A DNA stretch of 8,135 bases from Acidobacteriota bacterium (GTDB lineage: Bacteria; Acidobacteriota; Terriglobia; UBA7540), in the NCBI GenBank assembly GCA_021780055.1, contig JAJXZM010000063.1, positions 1 to 8,135 of the forward strand. Direction: 5' to 3'. The position numbers and the translations under genes are program-made. Below are positions 6,004-8,135 of the stretch, piece by piece (the first letter of the stretch is position 1; each line of letters opens with the position of its first letter). The notes beneath the pieces were generated by a model. It was not told the DNA's origin, did no database searches, and saw only the letters and a list, made by a program, of their open reading frames with translations.

Positions 6004-7179
6004 ATGGCGAAGAAGCGGAAGCTGTGGTGTGGAATTGTATCGCTGGCATTGCTGGCCCTGGTTGCCGGCTTCGGAGCCCCTGCCGCGCGCGCTCAGGAAC
6101 TGGCCGCGACTCCTCCCATGGGCTGGAACAGTTGGAACCATTACGGCTGCAAAGTGAGCGACGCCATCGTGCGTGCACAGGCCCGCGCCATGGCCACCAA
6201 CGGCATGAAGGCCGCCGGCTATGAATACGTCAATATCGACGACTGCTGGCAGGGCAAGCGTGACGCCAAAGGTTCCATCCACCCGAACGACCGTTTCCCG
6301 GACATGAAGGCGCTGGGCGATTACATCCACAGCCTGGGCCTGAAATTCGGCATTTATTCCTCTCCGGGGCCCAAGACCTGTGCCGGGTACGCGGGCAGCT
6401 ACCAGCATGAGAAGCAGGACGCTGAAACCTATGCCTCCTGGGGCGTAGATTATCTGAAGTACGACTGGTGCAGCGCACGCCAGGTTTACAAACCCTCTGA
6501 AATGCCGGCCGTTTACAAGAAAATGCACGATGCACTGGTGGCTACAGGCCGGCCCATCGTCTACAGCTTGTGCCAGTACGGAATGGACCGCGTGTGGCAA
6601 TGGGGACCTTCGGTGGGCGCCAATCTGTGGCGGACCACAGACGACATCAGCGACAATTACACGCGCATGGCTTTCATCGGGTTTGGGCAGGAAGGCCTGG
6701 CCAAATTTGCAGGCCCAGGTCATTGGAACGATCCCGACATGCTCGAAGTGGGCAACGGCCGCATGAACGCCGACGAGTACCGCACCCACATGAGCCTGTG
6801 GTGCATTCTGGCGGCGCCGCTGATTTCCGGAAATGATCTAAGCACCATGTCCCAGGAAACTCTCGCCATCCTGACCAACCCGGAGGTCGTAGCCGTCGAT
6901 CAGGACCCCGCCGGGACCGAGGGCTACCGTTTGTCTGAAGAAGGCCCGTTACAGGTGTGGGTAAAGCCGCTGGCCGGAGGCAGCACAGCCGTGGGGCTGT
7001 TCAACGCAGGCGAATCCACGATGCCGGTCACCGTCCATTTTAAAGACATCGGACTCAACGGCACGGTCTCGGTCCGCGACCTCTGGGAGAGAAAAGACCT
7101 GGGAAACTTCAAGGGAAGTTACACAGCCCAGGTGCCCCGCCACGGAGTCGTAATGATCAGGGCAAACTCGGACAACTGA
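6004..7179 (+). CDS. Secreted GH27 glycosidase, alpha-galactosidase-like
   Basis: Predicted to hydrolyse terminal alpha-D-galactosyl (or closely related) residues by the retaining mechanism of family GH27. The 391-residue protein starts with a signal peptide (basic MAKKRK, a hydrophobic core, cleavage after ARA at 30). The TIM barrel then shows the family landmarks: PPMGWNSWN (37-45), NIDDCW (77-82), FGIYSS (115-120), WGVDYLKYDWC (146-156) with nucleophile Asp154, WRTTDDI (209-215) with acid/base Asp214 in RxxxD, and GPGHWNDPDML (238-248). C49-C81 and C126-C156 are likely disulfides. About 305-391 is the C-terminal beta-sandwich, and the length is usual for the family. AAGGAG (5991-5996) lies seven bases before ATG 6004; a longer frame from TTG 5956 is less likely. 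The loop after FGIYSS reads PGPKTCAGYAGSYQHE rather than the textbook alpha-galactosidase form, so exact specificity is open. The 151-bp gap upstream holds a possible own promoter. Confidence 0.93.
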   Translation: MAKKRKLWCGIVSLALLALVAGFGAPAARAQELAATPPMGWNSWNHYGCKVSDAIVRAQARAMATNGMKAAGYEYVNIDDCWQGKRDAKGSIHPNDRFPDMKALGDYIHSLGLKFGIYSSPGPKTCAGYAGSYQHEKQDAETYASWGVDYLKYDWCSARQVYKPSEMPAVYKKMHDALVATGRPIVYSLCQYGMDRVWQWGPSVGANLWRTTDDISDNYTRMAFIGFGQEGLAKFAGPGHWNDPDMLEVGNGRMNADEYRTHMSLWCILAAPLISGNDLSTMSQETLAILTNPEVVAVDQDPAGTEGYRLSEEGPLQVWVKPLAGGSTAVGLFNAGESTMPVTVHFKDIGLNGTVSVRDLWERKDLGNFKGSYTAQVPRHGVVMIRANSDN

Positions 7180-7248
7180 TCTTCGGGCTCGATGCATCGC
7201 TTGTAGTGGCTGAACAGGCCGACGAACGTCAGGAAAAAGGTCAAGACA

Positions 7249-7452
7249 ATGGAAATCAGGTTCGATGCGTCCAAGATTGCGAAACCCCAGGCGGGGAACT
7301 GCAAGCATCAATGGCAGGACCAGGAAAGCTCCTATCTTGTGGCCCAGGTATGCGAACTTTGCAAGCTCTACCGCTACAAGGTGGCTCCCGTTTCCGACTG
7401 GGAATACAGGGCACCGATTCCCCGCGCGACTTTTGGCCTGGATATTATCTGA
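7249..7452 (+). CDS. Small CxH...CxxC protein, putative zinc-binding
   Basis: A 67-residue hypothetical protein that I do not recognise as a named family. Its visible feature is a possible four-ligand metal site: Cys18 and His20 (NCKHQW), then Cys35 and Cys38 (CELCKLYRYK), an arrangement CxH-x14-CxxC like small zinc ribbons or treble clefs. The second knuckle is followed by a basic aromatic stretch, and the tail is mostly neutral. There is no signal peptide or membrane segment, so it is likely cytoplasmic. AAGG lies eight bases before the ATG. The ORF begins 69 bp after the GH27 stop and could be co-transcribed with it, but nothing links the functions. Two longer plus-strand frames overlap it (7206-7496 and 7265-7603) and lack any recognisable motif. 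The spaced Cys/His pattern is my main reason for choosing this frame. Zinc binding is inference. Confidence 0.6.
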   Translation: MEIRFDASKIAKPQAGNCKHQWQDQESSYLVAQVCELCKLYRYKVAPVSDWEYRAPIPRATFGLDII

Positions 7453-7565
7453 CCTCTCCGACGGCAATGGCCCAGCCCTCGCAGCAACGATTTTAATTCC
7501 CAGGATAATTCCGCCCTGCGCGGGGGGTTGTCCCCTCCGCCGCATGGCTATCACTCCCTGTTGCC

Positions 7566-7594
7566 TTGACATCACCTGGCGTGGAAACCATACT
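7566..7594 (+). promoter_or_regulatory. Promoter for nicotinate phosphoribosyltransferase
   Basis: TTGACA (7566-7571), a perfect -35, is followed after 17 bases by CATACT (7589-7594), four of six for the -10. Transcription would start near 7601, about 43 nt before the ATG at 7644. Between the preceding stop (7452) and this site there is a short GC-rich hairpin (about 7522-7537, loop TTGT) with no T-run after it, so I do not call a terminator. Confidence 0.5.
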
Positions 7595-7643
7595 GGGGCT
7601 TAGGGTTAATCCTCTTGGACCGCAGCCTCAACAAGGATGGGGA

Positions 7644-8135
7644 ATGCAGGAATCGCGAAGCAGCCGGGCTTTACTGGTTGACCTCTACGAACTGACGATG
7701 GCAGCCGGCTATTTCGAGCACGGCATGGACTTCCACGCCACCTTCGAGTTGTTCGTCCGTTCCCTGCCCGCCGAGCGGTCCTACCTGATAGCGGCGGGCA
7801 TCGACGATGCGCTCGATTACCTCCAGAATTTGCAGTTTTCAGACGATGACCTCCGGTATCTTCGCAGCCTGCCGGTCTTCCGCACCGTGCCGGACGATTT
7901 CTTCGACTACCTCAAACGTTTCCGCTTTACCGGAGATGTTGTTGGCGTTCCCGAAGGAACTGTAGTATTTGCCGAGGAACCCATCCTGCAGGTGACCGCC
8001 CCGGTTGCAGAGGCGCAGATTGTTGAAACCTATCTGCTTTCGGTGATCAACTTTGAAACGCTCGTCGCTTCAAAAGCCTCGCGAGTGGTCCGCGCCGCCG
8101 CGGGGCGTACTGTGCTGGAATTTGGGACCCGGCGG
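7644..8135 (+). CDS. pncB: Nicotinate phosphoribosyltransferase, N-terminal part
   Basis: This enzyme joins nicotinate to PRPP, with ATP hydrolysis, to give nicotinate mononucleotide in the Preiss-Handler salvage route to NAD; it acts in the cytoplasm. The first 164 residues are present and the gene is cut by the window edge, so about two thirds is missing. Recognisable family features are LLVDLYELTMAAGYF (10-24), FELFVRSLPAERSYLIAAG (34-52), a PEGTVVFAEEPILQVTAP stretch (103-120), LLSVINFETLVASKASRV (131-148) and EFGTRR (159-164), the last a hallmark of the active-site region. The phosphorylated histidine expected further on is outside the window. AAGGA (7634-7638) precedes the ATG at 7644. 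A nearby ATG at 7637 is out of frame. The gene has its own promoter-like site and shows no link to the glycan genes upstream. The symbol is used in the general sense; paralogous naming varies between phyla. Confidence 0.95.
   Translation, partial: MQESRSSRALLVDLYELTMAAGYFEHGMDFHATFELFVRSLPAERSYLIAAGIDDALDYLQNLQFSDDDLRYLRSLPVFRTVPDDFFDYLKRFRFTGDVVGVPEGTVVFAEEPILQVTAPVAEAQIVETYLLSVINFETLVASKASRVVRAAAGRTVLEFGTRR

Noticed and set aside
5965..6789. A 274-codon minus-strand ORF antisense to the GH27 gene
   Set aside because: The plus strand carries every GH27 motif. The antisense frame has none and reflects high third-position GC.
7190..7199. CGATGCATCG palindrome after the GH27 stop, considered as a terminator or operator
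   Set aside because: Around eight 10-bp palindromes are expected by chance. It has no loop and no T-run.
7511..7541. GC-rich hairpin before the nicotinate phosphoribosyltransferase promoter, considered as a terminator
   Set aside because: The stem is short, includes a G-T pair, and is not followed by a T-tract on either strand.

Overview
The window looks like chromosomal DNA from a member of the Acidobacteriota. The main evidence is a full-length exported protein of the 'VWFA-related Acidobacterial domain' type. Moderately high GC, strong purine-rich ribosome binding sites and frequent TTG starts fit this. No ribosomal RNA, tRNA, insertion sequence, integrase or CRISPR array was seen. Identifications rest on motif recognition by eye; no database search was run.

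Layout, left to right. (1) Positions 1-171, minus strand: the N-terminus of a response-regulator receiver protein that runs off the left edge. (2) Positions 172-693: about 520 bases with no convincing gene. They hold a good sigma70-type promoter pointing left, some inverted repeats and two doubtful small ORFs. (3) Positions 694-2964, minus strand: the exported VWFA-related protein. (4) Divergent from it, plus strand: an MFS transporter of AmpG/PAT-like appearance (3152-4405), a parallel beta-helix lipoprotein (4512-5852) and a secreted family GH27 alpha-galactosidase-like glycosidase (6004-7179). (5) A 67-residue protein with a CxH...CxxC putative zinc site (7249-7452). (6) The N-terminal 164 residues of nicotinate phosphoribosyltransferase (7644-8135), cut by the right edge.

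The most coherent group is the transporter, beta-helix lipoprotein and GH27 gene. They lie in the same direction with gaps of 106 and 151 bp. A plausible inferred role is extracytoplasmic processing of an alpha-galactoside or related glycan, followed by uptake of the product. The gaps are wide enough, and the promoter-like site before the GH27 gene good enough, that they may be separate transcripts. The other genes look like ordinary chromosomal neighbours.

No clear new defence, mobile or RNA-guided system was found. The items most worth checking are the roughly 370-nt leader before the response regulator, the lipid-anchored beta-helix protein beside a GH27 enzyme with an unusual substrate-loop sequence, the small CxH/CxxC protein, and the TTG starts implied by ribosome binding sites in both divergent genes.
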